64,000 bases of DNA from Nostocoides_A vanveenii (lineage in GTDB: Bacteria > Actinomycetota > Actinomycetes > Actinomycetales > Dermatophilaceae): NCBI RefSeq assembly GCF_039531165.1, contig NZ_BAAAPN010000051.1, forward strand, positions 1 through 64,000, in the 5' to 3' direction. Position numbers and translations under genes: made by a program. How positions within the stretch are numbered: position 1 is the stretch's first letter; the number at the start of each line of letters is the position of its first letter. This document shows, piece by piece, positions 52,288 through 62,479 of the stretch. The notes below the pieces were generated by a model. The model was not told where the DNA came from. It worked only from the letters and a program-made list of their open reading frames with translations, and did no database searches.

Positions 52288-53822
52288 CACTTCTCACTCC
52301 CAGTGATCGCGGTGGCCGGAACGACTGGTGCGGGGTCGCTCACTCCCACCTCGGTGAGCACCCGCTGCACTGCCGGGTTGATCAGGTCGAGCGCGGGCTT
52401 CGGATAGAAGCCGAGGAAGAGCAGGCTGAGAATCAGCGGGGCCACGACGAACTTTTCGCGCCAGCCCATATCGGCCGCCGCCGCGCCCTCGGCAGCCGGA
52501 CCGGTCATCATCCGCTTGTACATCCACAGGATGTAGATCGCCGCGAGGACCACGATCGGGGTGACGACGATCGCGACGCCCTTGTAGCGCTGGAAGGTGC
52601 CGTTGAGGACGAGGAACTCACCGATGAACGGGCCCATGCCCGGCAGTGCCAAGGAGGCCATACCCGCCACGAGGAAGGTCCCCGCGATGAGCGGCGTGAC
52701 CTTCTGCCATCCGCCGAAGTCGGAGATTTTTCCACTCCGCCGGCGAGCGATCAGCATGCCCGCGATCAGGAAGAGTGCCGCCGTCGAGAAGCCGTGGTTG
52801 AGCATGTAGATGCCGGCACCGGCATTCGAGACCGTGGTCAGCGCGAAGATGCCCATGATCATCAGGCCGAAGTGGCTGATCGAGGTGTAGGAGATCAGGC
52901 GCATCAGATCGTTCTGCGCGATCGCGCACATAGCTCCGTAGTAGATGGAGACGACCGCCAAGGCGATGACGACCGGCGTGGCCCACTCGCTGGCATCCGG
53001 GAAGAGCTGCAGGCAGAACCGGATCATGCCGTAGGTGCCGATCTTGTCCAGCACGCTGACCAGCAAGGTCGTCGTCGCCGGGGTCGCCGTTGCCGCCACA
53101 TCGGGTAACCACGTGTGCACCGGCCACATGGGCGCCTTGACCGCGAAGGCGAAGAAGAAGCCGATGAAGAGCCACTTCTGCGTCGTTGGGTCGATCGGCA
53201 GGCCGACGAGGTTTTGGATCAGGAAGCCCTGATCACCGCGGGGACCCTGGAAGTAGAGCCCGATGACGGCCACGAGCATAACCAGGCCGCCGGCGAGCGA
53301 GAAGAGGATGAACTTCAGCGCGGCCGCCTGCCGGCCGGCACCGCCGTACGACCCGATGAGGAAGTAGAGCGGGATGAGCATGGCCTCGAAGAAGACGTAG
53401 AAGAGGAAAACGTCGCTCGCCGCGAAGACACCGACCATGAAGGTCAGCAGCAACAGCAGCAGCGCAAAGTAGTTCTTCTCCCGGGTGCCCCCTTCGGGAA
53501 CGTCATTCCAAGCAGCCAGGATGCAAACCGGTGCGAGGATCGTCGCCATCACGATCAGCGAGAGCGCGATGCCGTCCACTCCGAGCGCGTAGGACGCGCC
53601 GAAGGAGGAGATCCACGTGTGCACCTCGGTCAGTTGATAGGCCGAGAAGTCATTGGCGTCGAAGTTGAGGACCGCGCCGACGCCGACGGCCAGCGTGGCC
53701 AGCGAGAAGACAAGGGCGAGTTCCTTGGCGCGCGCGGCCAGTGCCGACGGCAGCGCGGCGATCAGCGCCGCGCCGACGAGCGGCACGAGCAGCATCACGC
53801 TCAGCCAGGGGAAGTTGTCCAT
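52287..53822 (-). CDS. nuoM: NADH-quinone oxidoreductase subunit M
   Basis: Antiporter-like membrane subunit, 511 residues. Typical segments are FFEAMLIPLYFLIGSYGGAGRQAAALKF (proton-path Glu), AFAVKAPMWPVHTWLPDVAATATPATTTLLVSVLDKIGTYGMIRF and DLMRLISYTSISHFGLMIMGIFAL. A long upstream frame is spurious: ATG 53822 gives MDNFPWLSVMLLVPLVG and overlaps the nuoL stop. Confidence 0.97.
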   Translation of the reverse strand: MDNFPWLSVMLLVPLVGAALIAALPSALAARAKELALVFSLATLAVGVGAVLNFDANDFSAYQLTEVHTWISSFGASYALGVDGIALSLIVMATILAPVCILAAWNDVPEGGTREKNYFALLLLLLTFMVGVFAASDVFLFYVFFEAMLIPLYFLIGSYGGAGRQAAALKFILFSLAGGLVMLVAVIGLYFQGPRGDQGFLIQNLVGLPIDPTTQKWLFIGFFFAFAVKAPMWPVHTWLPDVAATATPATTTLLVSVLDKIGTYGMIRFCLQLFPDASEWATPVVIALAVVSIYYGAMCAIAQNDLMRLISYTSISHFGLMIMGIFALTTVSNAGAGIYMLNHGFSTAALFLIAGMLIARRRSGKISDFGGWQKVTPLIAGTFLVAGMASLALPGMGPFIGEFLVLNGTFQRYKGVAIVVTPIVVLAAIYILWMYKRMMTGPAAEGAAAADMGWREKFVVAPLILSLLFLGFYPKPALDLINPAVQRVLTEVGVSDPAPVVPATAITGSEK

Positions 53823-55750
53823 CAGTTCATCACCCACAGTGCACCGAGGATCGCGACGACGCCGGTGAGCATCGTCAGGGCATAGGACCGAGCAAAACCG
53901 TTCTGCGCGACCCGCAACGCCTTGGCCGCGCCGCCGGTGAACCGGGCCAGGCCGGTCACGCCGCCGTCGACCAATTCGTTGTCTGTCCAGATGACCGACC
54001 GGACGAGTTTGATGCCCGGCCACATGAAGATGGCTTCGTTGAGGTCATCCTGGTAGAGGTCCTTGCGCGCCGCCCTGGTCAAGGCGTTGCCTGCCGGAGC
54101 GACCTCGGGGACATCGTCGCGGCCATAACGCAACCAGGCCAGCGCCAGGCCGGCGAGGACGAGCAGGAGGGTCAAAGCCATCAGAACGGGCACCGCGATC
54201 ACCGGTTCACCGTGATCGTGATGGCCGGTCAAGGGCTCGAGCCAGTCGGTGAAGATGTTGGTCGGGCCGAGCACCAGACCGATCGCCGCGGAACCGACCG
54301 CGAGGATCATCATCGGGATGGTCATCGACAGCGGGGACTCGTGCGGGTGCTGACCGTCGGTCCAGCGGGCCTTGCCCTGGAAGGTCATGAAGAACAGGCG
54401 CGACATATAGAAGGCCGTCACGCCGGCACCGAGCAGGGCCGCGCCGCCGAAGACCCAGGGCCGCCAGCCCTCGCCGATGAAGGCCGCCTCGATGATCTTG
54501 TCCTTTGACCAGAAGCCGGAGAAGGGCGGGACACCGAGGATCGCCAGCCAGCCGAGACCGAAGGTGATCCAGGTGATCTTCATATAGGGGGCCAGGTGGC
54601 CAAAGCGCCGCATATCGACTTGGTTGTCCATGCCGTGCATGACCGAGCCGGCACCGAGGAACATCCCGGCCTTGAAGAAGCCATGGGTGATCAGGTGGAA
54701 GATCGCGAAGGCGTAGCCGACCGGGCCGAGACCGGCCGCGAGCATCATGTAGCCGATCTGGCTCATCGTCGATGCCGCGAGAGCCTTCTTGATGTCGTCC
54801 TTGGCGCACCCGACGATCGCTCCGTAGAGCAAGGTGATCGCGCCGACGATGACGACCGCGAGCTGAGCGTTCGGGGCGCCCTCGAAGATCGCGTGGCTGC
54901 GCACGACGAGGTAGACACCCGCCGTGACCATGGTCGCCGCGTGAATCAGCGCCGAGACGGGCGTCGGACCGGCCATCGCATCACCCAGCCAGCTCTGCAG
55001 GGGGAACTGCGCGGACTTGCCACAGGCCCCCATCAGCAGCAGCAAGCCGATCGCGGTCAGCGTCGCCGTGTTCGCCTTGCCCACACCCGCGTTGACGGTC
55101 GCAAAGTCGACGCCGCCGAAGGTCGCGAACATCAAGAAGATGGCCAGCGCGAGCCCGATGTCACCGACCCGGTTGACGAAGAAGGCCTTGTTGCCGGCGG
55201 TGGCGTAGGCGGGGTTGTGGAACCAGAACCCGATCAGCAGGTAGGACGCCAGACCGACGCCTTCCCAGCCGACGAAGAGCAGCAAGTAGGAGTCCGCGAG
55301 CACCAGCAGCAGCATCGAGGCCACGAAGAGGTTCAGGTAGCCGAAGAAGCGCCGCTTGTTGGGGTCGTGGGCCATATAGCCCATCGAGTAGACGTGGATC
55401 AACGAGCCGACGAAGGTGATCAACATGACGAAGCTGATCGAGAGCGTGTCGACCTGGAGCCCGGTGTTGAGCTGGAAGCTGCCCGCCGGGATCCAGTTGT
55501 AGAGCGTCTGTCGGGTCAGGCGATCCTCGGGATCGGCCTCCACGAGTTGCATCAAGGCGGCGACGCCGAGGCCGAAACTGGCCCAGGACAGGCCGGTCGC
55601 CAGCGCGGGACCGAAGCTGTTGGTCGCCCGGCCGCCGAAGAGCAGGAGCGCAGCCCCGGCCAGCGGTAGGGCGATCAACAGCCAGGCCGGCAGGCTGACC
55701 GCGTCAGATGCCGTGGCTTCGAGCGCCAACTGAGAGATGAGGGAGGTCAC
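53822..55750 (-). CDS. nuoL: NADH-quinone oxidoreductase subunit L
   Basis: Largest antiporter-like subunit, 642 residues, with the C-terminal lateral helix region. FVGWEGVGLASYLLIGFWF, then GKSAQFPLQSWLGDAMAGPTPVSALIHAATMVTAGVYLV and CAKDDIKKALAASTMSQIGYMMLAAGLG are fully canonical. GTG start; 17-base gap after nuoK. The paralogue nuoL2 is at 30146-31990. Confidence 0.97.
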   Translation of the reverse strand: MTSLISQLALEATASDAVSLPAWLLIALPLAGAALLLFGGRATNSFGPALATGLSWASFGLGVAALMQLVEADPEDRLTRQTLYNWIPAGSFQLNTGLQVDTLSISFVMLITFVGSLIHVYSMGYMAHDPNKRRFFGYLNLFVASMLLLVLADSYLLLFVGWEGVGLASYLLIGFWFHNPAYATAGNKAFFVNRVGDIGLALAIFLMFATFGGVDFATVNAGVGKANTATLTAIGLLLLMGACGKSAQFPLQSWLGDAMAGPTPVSALIHAATMVTAGVYLVVRSHAIFEGAPNAQLAVVIVGAITLLYGAIVGCAKDDIKKALAASTMSQIGYMMLAAGLGPVGYAFAIFHLITHGFFKAGMFLGAGSVMHGMDNQVDMRRFGHLAPYMKITWITFGLGWLAILGVPPFSGFWSKDKIIEAAFIGEGWRPWVFGGAALLGAGVTAFYMSRLFFMTFQGKARWTDGQHPHESPLSMTIPMMILAVGSAAIGLVLGPTNIFTDWLEPLTGHHDHGEPVIAVPVLMALTLLLVLAGLALAWLRYGRDDVPEVAPAGNALTRAARKDLYQDDLNEAIFMWPGIKLVRSVIWTDNELVDGGVTGLARFTGGAAKALRVAQNGFARSYALTMLTGVVAILGALWVMN

Positions 55751-55767
55751 GGTGTGTTAGCTCCTTG

Positions 55768-56067
55768 TCAATACTTCAACAGGTTGGCGTCGTCGACCGA
55801 GGCCGAGCGGCGGGCACGGAAGATCGCCATGATGATGGCCAGACCGACCACGACCTCGGCGGCGGCGACGGCCATCACGAATAGGGCGATGGTCTGGCCG
55901 TCGATCGACTGGTGCATGCGGCCGAAGGTCACGAACACCAGGTTCGCTGCGTTGAGCATCATCTCGATGCCCATGAAGACGAGGATGGCGTTGCGCCGCG
56001 TCAACACGGTGGCACCGCCGATGACGAACAAGACGATGGCGAAGTAGATGTAGTTCATCAGGCTCAT
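55768..56067 (-). CDS. nuoK: NADH-quinone oxidoreductase subunit K
   Basis: Three-helix subunit of 99 residues, normal length. VLTRRNAILVFMGIEMMLNAANLVFVTF has the helix-2 Glu, and FVMAVAAAEVVVGLAIIMAIFRARRS helix 3. ATG 56067 overlaps the nuoJ stop (ATGA). Confidence 0.96.
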   Translation of the reverse strand: MSLMNYIYFAIVLFVIGGATVLTRRNAILVFMGIEMMLNAANLVFVTFGRMHQSIDGQTIALFVMAVAAAEVVVGLAIIMAIFRARRSASVDDANLLKY

Positions 56068-56834
56068 CGCGTCCGACCCTCCTCGATCTCCTTGGCGAGC
56101 TCGGCTTCCGCGTCGGTGAACCGTTGCGGGCTGATGACTTGGCCGCGCTCTTGCAGGGTGCGGCTGACGGACAGCTCCGTCGGCCGGCCGTCGGGCAGCA
56201 GGGCGGGGGTGTCGACGGCGTTGTGCCGGGCAAAGACACCCGGAGCCGGGAGGCCGGCGACATACTCCCCGCGCTGGAAGCGACGCTTGGCCCATTCGCG
56301 CTGGTCCGGTTTGGCGCCGAGCCGCTCGCGGTGCGCCAAGACCATGGCACCCATGGCCGAGACCACCAGCAGCGCACCGACGAGTTCGAAGGCCCAAATG
56401 TAGTCGGTGAAGATCGCGTGGGCCAAGGAGGAGACATTGCCCGGTGAGGTGTTGATCTGGTCAAGATTCGGCGTGCCCGCGATGGTGACCTTGCCGATCA
56501 CACCGGCGAGCAGGAACCCGAGACCGAGGGTGACCACCAGGGCCGCCCAACGCTGACCCTTGATCGTCTCGATCAGGGAGTCGGAGGAATCGACACCGAC
56601 GAACATCACGACGAAGAGGAAGAGCATCATCACGGCGCCGGAGTAGACGAAGACCTGAGTGATGCCCAGGAATGCCGCGCCATTGGCGATGTAGAAGACG
56701 CCGAGGACGACCATCGTCACGACCACGCCGAGGGCGGCGTACACGGCCTTCTTGGCGAAGAGCAGACCCGCGGCGGAGAGCACCGCCAGAGGGCCGAAGA
56801 TCCAGAAGACGACTGCTTCAGCGGTCGACGTCAT
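56064..56834 (-). CDS. nuoJ: NADH-quinone oxidoreductase subunit J
   Basis: Five-helix subunit; ITQVFVYSGAVMMLFLFVVMFVGVD is the diagnostic helix 3. The protein is 256 residues: after the last helix (LVGALLVVSAMGAMVLAH) comes a soluble tail of about 80 residues rich in charged residues. The tail is usual in actinobacterial NuoJ but absent from nuoJ2 here. ATG 56834 overlaps the nuoI stop. Confidence 0.96.
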   Translation of the reverse strand: MTSTAEAVVFWIFGPLAVLSAAGLLFAKKAVYAALGVVVTMVVLGVFYIANGAAFLGITQVFVYSGAVMMLFLFVVMFVGVDSSDSLIETIKGQRWAALVVTLGLGFLLAGVIGKVTIAGTPNLDQINTSPGNVSSLAHAIFTDYIWAFELVGALLVVSAMGAMVLAHRERLGAKPDQREWAKRRFQRGEYVAGLPAPGVFARHNAVDTPALLPDGRPTELSVSRTLQERGQVISPQRFTDAEAELAKEIEEGRTR

Positions 56835-57385
56835 CGCGTCCCACCATCGACCTTTCCTTGGTAGTAGTCGCGCTCCTCCATGCCCTGCGCCATCGGGTGG
56901 GGCGGCGCGTGCATGCCGGGCTGGAGCGGCGCGAGCAGCTGCTCCTTGGTGAAGATCAGGTCGGCGCGGCTGTCGTCGGCGAGCTCGTAGAAGTTCGTCA
57001 TGGTCAGCGCCCTGGTCGGGCACGCCTCGATGCACAGTCCGCAGAAGATGCAGCGCAGGTAGTTGATCTGGTAGATGCGTCCATACCGCTCCCCCGGCGA
57101 GAAGCGGCCGGTGCCGCCCGGAGTGTCGTCATTGTTGGCGCCCTCGACCATGATCGCGTCGGCCGGGCAGGCCCAGGCGCACAGCTCGCAGCCGACACAC
57201 TTCTCCAGCCCGTCCGGGTGCCGGTTGAGCTGGTGCCGGCCATGAAAGCGCGGCTGGGTGGGCCGCTTGACCTCGGGATACTCCTCGGTCTTGACCTTGC
57301 GAAACATCGTCGCGAAGGTGACTCCGAAGCCCCCGACGGGAGCGAACATTTCGGAGAAGAATCCGCCCTTGTCCTTCTCAGCCAT
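56831..57385 (-). CDS. nuoI: NADH-quinone oxidoreductase subunit I
   Basis: Ferredoxin-like subunit with clusters N6a/N6b, 184 residues. Both motifs are complete: KCVGCELCAWACPADAI and RCIFCGLCIEACPTRAL. The N-terminal amphipathic part (GGFFSEMFAPVGGFGVTFATMFRK) fits NuoI. Its start overlaps the end of nuoH by 8 bases. Confidence 0.97.
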   Translation of the reverse strand: MAEKDKGGFFSEMFAPVGGFGVTFATMFRKVKTEEYPEVKRPTQPRFHGRHQLNRHPDGLEKCVGCELCAWACPADAIMVEGANNDDTPGGTGRFSPGERYGRIYQINYLRCIFCGLCIEACPTRALTMTNFYELADDSRADLIFTKEQLLAPLQPGMHAPPHPMAQGMEERDYYQGKVDGGTR

Positions 57386-58733
57386 GGATCACTGCCTTCG
57401 TGTTCGTGGACTCGGAACCGGCGAGGCGCTGGCCCGGGAGGGGCGGCACGGGATAGCCGCCGGCATACGGGTCGATGACATCGGGGATAACCGGCTTCGC
57501 GGCTTCGGCCCGGGCGCTCGCCTTGCCCTCCCAGATCCAGGTGGCCGCGAGGACGAGGAGCGCGAGCACGCCGATGACGATCAGCGAGGCCAGGCGCCGA
57601 TCGGCACCGAGGAAGGAGACCGTCTTCTCGCCGAGGTAGCCGTTGTCGGCAGCCTTGAGGAAGGCGACGGCGATGACCCAAACAAGGGTGCCGGGGATGA
57701 GGAACTTCCAGCCGAAGCGCATGAACTGGTCGTAGCGCGTGCGCGGGAGGGAGCCGCGCAGCCAGACGAAGAAGAACATGAAGGCCCAGATCTTCAGGAA
57801 GAACCAGAGCAGCCCCCACCAGCCGTGGTTGAACATGCCGTCGTTAATGGCGGCGATGCCGGGAGGCGCCTGCCAACCGCCCAGGAAGCAAGTGGTCGCC
57901 AGCGCGGAGACGGTGAACATGTTGACGTACTCGCCCAGGAAGAACATCGCGAACTTCAGCGAGGAGTATTCGGTGTGAAAGCCACCGGTCAACTCGCCCT
58001 CGCCCTCGGCGAGGTCGAAGGGCAACCGGTTGGTCTCGCCGACCATGGTGATCACATAGATGACGAAGGAGATGATCAGCGGCACGATGTGCCACAGGTC
58101 CTTCTGGCTCTCGACGATCTGCGAGGTCGACATCGACCCGGAGTAGAGGAAGACGGCGACGAGCGCCAGACCCATGGCGATTTCGTAGGAGATGATCTGC
58201 GCCGTCGATCGCAGACCACCGAGCAGCGGATAGGTCGACCCGGAGGACCAGCCGGCCAGGACGACGCCATAGGCGCCGACGCCCGCGACCGCGAGGACCA
58301 GCAGGACGGCGACGGGCAGGTCAGTCAACTGCAGCGGGGTCTGGTGCCCGAACATCGAGACCGTCGGCCCGAGCGGGATGATCGCGAACGAGACGAATGC
58401 CAGGGCACCGAAGAAGGCCGGGGCCAGGATGAAGATCAGCTTGTCGGCGTTCTTGGGGGTCAGGTCCTCCTTCAGCGCCAGCTTCACACCGTCCGCGAGC
58501 GTCTGCAGCAGGCCGAAGGGACCGGTGCGGTTAGGGCCAGGACGCTGCTGCATCCGTCCGATGACCCGCCGCTCGAACCAGATCACGATCAGGGTGTTGA
58601 GCAGCAGGAAGACGAAGAGAAGGAGCGCCTTGACCAGCGAGAGCCACCACGGGGTGTCGCTGAAATCGGTGATCGGGTTGTCGCGCGGGAGCGTGGGATC
58701 CGTCGCGGCAGCGAGCGCATGCAGCAGGATCAC
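57378..58733 (-). CDS. nuoH: NADH-quinone oxidoreductase subunit H
   Basis: Quinone-tunnel membrane subunit, 451 residues. QQRPGPNRTGPFGLLQTLADGVKLALKEDLTPKNADK is the first loop and ETNRLPFDLAEGEGELTGGFHTEYSSLKFAMFFLGEYVNM the third. A C-terminal soluble extension of about 50 residues (YAGGYPVPPLPGQ) follows the last helix, normal for actinobacteria. GTG start overlaps the nuoG stop. Confidence 0.97.
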   Translation of the reverse strand: MILLHALAAATDPTLPRDNPITDFSDTPWWLSLVKALLLFVFLLLNTLIVIWFERRVIGRMQQRPGPNRTGPFGLLQTLADGVKLALKEDLTPKNADKLIFILAPAFFGALAFVSFAIIPLGPTVSMFGHQTPLQLTDLPVAVLLVLAVAGVGAYGVVLAGWSSGSTYPLLGGLRSTAQIISYEIAMGLALVAVFLYSGSMSTSQIVESQKDLWHIVPLIISFVIYVITMVGETNRLPFDLAEGEGELTGGFHTEYSSLKFAMFFLGEYVNMFTVSALATTCFLGGWQAPPGIAAINDGMFNHGWWGLLWFFLKIWAFMFFFVWLRGSLPRTRYDQFMRFGWKFLIPGTLVWVIAVAFLKAADNGYLGEKTVSFLGADRRLASLIVIGVLALLVLAATWIWEGKASARAEAAKPVIPDVIDPYAGGYPVPPLPGQRLAGSESTNTKAVIHG

Positions 58734-61174
58734 GAGGCACCTCCGGGTGTCACGGTCACGAGTTGGCCGGTGCCGGTGCCGAGGGTGGCGACCCGCGACC
58801 CGGTGGAGTTGGTGGGCAGCCAGACGACATTGTCGACCATCTCGGTGATGGCGACCGGGAGGCTGATGCTGCCGTGGGCGCCAGTCACGGTGACCACGTC
58901 ACCGTCGATGACGCCCAGTCCGGCGGCGCCCGCCGGCGAGAGCCGGGCCACCGCTGCCGGGGCAGTGCCGGCCAGGAAGGGCTCGCCGTCCTGGAGGCTG
59001 CCCTTGTCCAGCAGGTGGTGCCAACTGGCGAGCACGAACTGTCCACGGGAGGTGGTCGGGACTTCGGCTCGCGCGGCCTGCGGGCGCACGGCCCGCGGGC
59101 CGCTCCACGCACCCAGCCCGCTCATCTCGGCCCGGACCTGCCCGAGGCTGCGCGCCCCGAGGAAGTGGTCGAGTTCGGCGGCGAGCAGGTCCAGCACTCG
59201 GTAGTCGCTGAGCGCGTTGGTCTCCAGGGCTGCCTCAAAGGTCCGCACGCGGCCCTCCCAGTCCACGAAGCTGCCCGCCTTCTCGGCGTGCGGCGCGATC
59301 GGCAGGATCACATCGGCGTATGCCGTGGCGCTGGACGGCCGGTAGTCGAGGGAGACGACGAAGGCTACGCGCAGGGCGTCGTGCGCGTGCGGGTCGGCCA
59401 GGTCGTCGAGGTCGACGCCGCCGACGACCAGCGCCGCGATCTTGCCGCTCGCCGCATTGGCGACGATGCCGGCGCTGTCGTGGCCGAGGTCGGTGGGTAG
59501 GCCCGACATCCCCCACGCGCGGGCGACTTCGTCGCGCGCGGTGATGTTGTCGAGCGAGCGGCCACCGGGCAGCAAGGTCCCGAGGGCGCCGGCTTCGAGG
59601 GCGCCTCGCTCCCCTGCGCGCCGCGGCACCCAGGCCAGCGTGGCGCCGGTACGGTCGGCCAGGGCGAGGGCGGCGGCCAGGGCACCGGGAACGGTCGCCA
59701 GTCGCTCGCCGACGAACAGGATGCTGCCCTCGCCGGCGAGGGCATCGGCGGCCACATCGGAGGCGAGCAACTCGGTCTCGGTGCCCGGAGCGGCTGGGAT
59801 CAGGGTGCCGCCCACCTTGGCCAGCCCGCGGGTGGCGAAGGGAGCCAGCGAACTGACGCGCGTCTTGTTCTTGCGGAAGGCCTTGCGCAGGCGCAGGAAG
59901 AGAATCGGGCTCTCCTCCTCCGGCTCGAAGCCGGCGAGCAGGACGCTGGGTGCCTTCTCGATGGCCGCGTAGGTGGCCGCGCCACTCTCGGGACCGGTGG
60001 CGACCACATGCGCGGCGAGGAAGCGGGCTTCTTCGCGACTGTGGGGGCGCGACCGGAAGTCGATCGCATTGGTGGCGAGCACCATACGGGCGAACTTGCC
60101 GTAGGCGTAGGCGTCCTCAACGCTGACGCGGCCACCGGTCAGCACGCCCGCAGTGCGTCCGCGCAGGCCAGCCGCCGCGGCCGCGAGCGCCTCGGGCCAG
60201 GATGTGACCTCGAGTTCACCGTCGGCACCGCGGACCATCGGGAAGCCGAACCGGTCACCGACGGTGGGTGCCGTGAAGGCCCAGCGGCCCTTGTCGCAGT
60301 TCCACTCGTCGTTGACGGCCGGGTCGTTGATCGCCATCCGGCGCAGGACGGTGCCGCGACGGTGGTCGGTGCGGATGGCGCAGCCGCTCGCGCAGTGCTC
60401 GCAGGCACCGGGAGTCGAGACCAGGTCGAAAGGCCGCGACCGGAAGCGGTAGGCCGCGCCGGTCAGGGCACCGACCGGGCAGATCTGCACGGTGTTGCCC
60501 GAGAAATAGCTCTCGAAGGGGTGCTCTTCGTAGATGCCGACCTGCTGCAGGGCACCTCGCTCGACCAGGGCGATGAAGGGGTCGCCGGCGATCTGGTCGG
60601 AAAAGCGGGTGCAGCGGGCGCACAGGACGCAGCGTTCGCGATCGAGCAGGACCTGGCTGGAGATATTGATCGGCTTGGCATAGGTGCGCTTGGAATCCTC
60701 GAAGCGCGAAACGGCGCGGCCGGCGCTCATCGCTTGGTTCTGCAGCGGGCATTCGCCGCCTTTGTCGCAGACCGGGCAGTCGAGCGGGTGGTTGATCAGG
60801 AGCAACTCCATGACACCGCGCTGGGCCTTGTCGGCACCGGGCGAGGTGTATTGGGTCCTGACCTCCATGCCTTCGGCCACGGTCATCACGCAGGAGGCCT
60901 GGGGCTTCATGCGCCCGGGCGGGCCCTGCATCTGACGGGGCGCGCCGGGCTTGCCGTCCGGGCCGGGCGGGCCGGGCATGGCGACCTCGACCAGGCATTG
61001 CCGGCAGGCGCCCATCGGCTCCAGTGAGGGGTGGTCGCAAAAGCGCGGGATCTCGATGCCGGCCTGCTCCGCGGCGCGGATGATCAAGGTGCCCTTGGGC
61101 ACCGAGACCGGGATGCCGTCGATGGTCAGGTTGACCAGATCGGTGGCCACCGGCTTGTCGGGGATGACGCTCAT
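58730..61174 (-). CDS. nuoG: NADH-quinone oxidoreductase subunit G
   Basis: Largest peripheral subunit, 814 residues, wiring electrons from NuoF to NuoI. The 2Fe-2S domain has PRFCDHPSLEPMGACRQCLVEV, then the His-Cys3 cluster LLINHPLDCPVCDKGGECPLQN, and two 4Fe-4S sites ERCVLCARCTRFSDQI and the later CPVGAL. CEHCASGC (about residue 240) begins the molybdopterin-oxidoreductase-like domain. ATG 61174 overlaps the nuoF stop. Confidence 0.97.
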   Translation of the reverse strand: MSVIPDKPVATDLVNLTIDGIPVSVPKGTLIIRAAEQAGIEIPRFCDHPSLEPMGACRQCLVEVAMPGPPGPDGKPGAPRQMQGPPGRMKPQASCVMTVAEGMEVRTQYTSPGADKAQRGVMELLLINHPLDCPVCDKGGECPLQNQAMSAGRAVSRFEDSKRTYAKPINISSQVLLDRERCVLCARCTRFSDQIAGDPFIALVERGALQQVGIYEEHPFESYFSGNTVQICPVGALTGAAYRFRSRPFDLVSTPGACEHCASGCAIRTDHRRGTVLRRMAINDPAVNDEWNCDKGRWAFTAPTVGDRFGFPMVRGADGELEVTSWPEALAAAAAGLRGRTAGVLTGGRVSVEDAYAYGKFARMVLATNAIDFRSRPHSREEARFLAAHVVATGPESGAATYAAIEKAPSVLLAGFEPEEESPILFLRLRKAFRKNKTRVSSLAPFATRGLAKVGGTLIPAAPGTETELLASDVAADALAGEGSILFVGERLATVPGALAAALALADRTGATLAWVPRRAGERGALEAGALGTLLPGGRSLDNITARDEVARAWGMSGLPTDLGHDSAGIVANAASGKIAALVVGGVDLDDLADPHAHDALRVAFVVSLDYRPSSATAYADVILPIAPHAEKAGSFVDWEGRVRTFEAALETNALSDYRVLDLLAAELDHFLGARSLGQVRAEMSGLGAWSGPRAVRPQAARAEVPTTSRGQFVLASWHHLLDKGSLQDGEPFLAGTAPAAVARLSPAGAAGLGVIDGDVVTVTGAHGSISLPVAITEMVDNVVWLPTNSTGSRVATLGTGTGQLVTVTPGGAS

Positions 61175-62478
61175 ACGGAGGCCTTCTCCTTGGCAAAGAG
61201 GGACGAGGCGTCCCGATCGAACGGACAGCCGCCATGACGCAGGTGATCGAGGTATTCGTCGCGGAAATACTGGATGCTGCTGGTCACCGGCGAGGTGGCG
61301 CCGTCACCGAGCGCGCAGAAGCTGCGCCCGAGGATGTTGTCGCAGATGTCGAGCCGCTTCTCCAGGTCTTCCTCGGTGCCCTGGCCGTGCTCTAGGCGTC
61401 CGGTGATCTGCTTGAGCCACCAGGTGCCTTCGCGGCATGGGGTGCACTTGCCGCAGGACTCGTGCTTGTAGAAGTCGGTCCACCGATCGACCGCCCGCAC
61501 CACGCAGGTGGTCTCGTCGAAGATCTGCAGGGCTCGGGTGCCGAGCATCGAGCCGGCCTTGGCGACCGAGTCGAAATCGAGCGGGATATCGAGGTGCTCG
61601 GCGGTGAACAGCGGCGTGCTGGACCCGCCAGGGGTCCAGAACTTCAACTGCTTGCCGTCGCGCATGCCGCCGGCCATGTCGAGCAGCTCGCGCAGGGTGA
61701 TACCGAGCGGGGCTTCGTACTGGCCGGGGCGGGTGACGTGGCCGGAGAGGGAGAAGATGCCGAAGCCCTTCGAACCCTCGGCGCCCATCCCCGCGAACCA
61801 GTCGGCGCCGTGCAGCAGGATCGGCGGCACGGAGGCGATGGACTCGACATTGTTGACGACCGTCGGCCGGGCATAGAGGCCGGCGACGGCCGGGAATGGC
61901 GGCTTGCTGCGCGGCTGGCCGCGGCGACCCTCCAGGGAGTCGAGCAGCGCGGTTTCTTCGCCACAGATGTAGGCGCCGGCACCGGCGTGCACGGTCACGT
62001 CGAGGTCGAAGCCCGAGCCGTGGATGTTCTTGCCGAGGTGGCCCGCGGCATACGCCTCTTCGACCGCACGCATCAGGCGGCGGTAGACGTGCACGACCTC
62101 GCCGCGCAGGTAGATGAAGGCGTGATGGCACCCGATCGCGAACGAGGTGATCGCGACCCCTTCGATGAGGAAGTGGGGGGCGGCCATCATCAAGGGGATG
62201 TCCTTGCACGTGCCCGGCTCGGACTCGTCGGCGTTGACGACGAGATAGCGCGGGCCGCCGTCCGGCGGGGGCAGGAAGGACCACTTCATGCCGGTGGGGA
62301 AGCCGGCTCCGCCACGGCCACGCAGGCCGGAGTCCTTGGCCATCCCGACCAGGGCGGACGGCTCCATCCCGAAGGCCTTCTTGAGGGCTTTGTAGCCGTC
62401 ATTGGCTTCGTAGGTCTCGAGGGTCCAGCTTTGGGGGTGGTCCCAGAACTTCGAGAGGATCGGGGTCAGCGTCGTCAT
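61171..62478 (-). CDS. nuoF: NADH-quinone oxidoreductase subunit F
   Basis: NADH- and FMN-binding entry subunit, 435 residues. GLRGRGGAGFPTGMKWSF and LVVNADESEPGTCKDI form the FMN/NADH site, AGAGAYICGEETALLDSLEGRRGQPR is the second signature, and HESCGKCTPCREGTWWL holds the N3 4Fe-4S cluster ligands. ATG 62478 chosen over a longer frame. No counterpart exists in the second nuo set. Confidence 0.97.
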   Translation of the reverse strand: MTTLTPILSKFWDHPQSWTLETYEANDGYKALKKAFGMEPSALVGMAKDSGLRGRGGAGFPTGMKWSFLPPPDGGPRYLVVNADESEPGTCKDIPLMMAAPHFLIEGVAITSFAIGCHHAFIYLRGEVVHVYRRLMRAVEEAYAAGHLGKNIHGSGFDLDVTVHAGAGAYICGEETALLDSLEGRRGQPRSKPPFPAVAGLYARPTVVNNVESIASVPPILLHGADWFAGMGAEGSKGFGIFSLSGHVTRPGQYEAPLGITLRELLDMAGGMRDGKQLKFWTPGGSSTPLFTAEHLDIPLDFDSVAKAGSMLGTRALQIFDETTCVVRAVDRWTDFYKHESCGKCTPCREGTWWLKQITGRLEHGQGTEEDLEKRLDICDNILGRSFCALGDGATSPVTSSIQYFRDEYLDHLRHGGCPFDRDASSLFAKEKASV

Positions 62479-62479
62479 C

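Noticed and set aside
57258..59204. 648-codon plus-strand frame across nuoH/nuoG
   Set aside because: Opposite-strand shadow of clear nuo genes, with low-complexity Asp/Glu/Arg-rich content.
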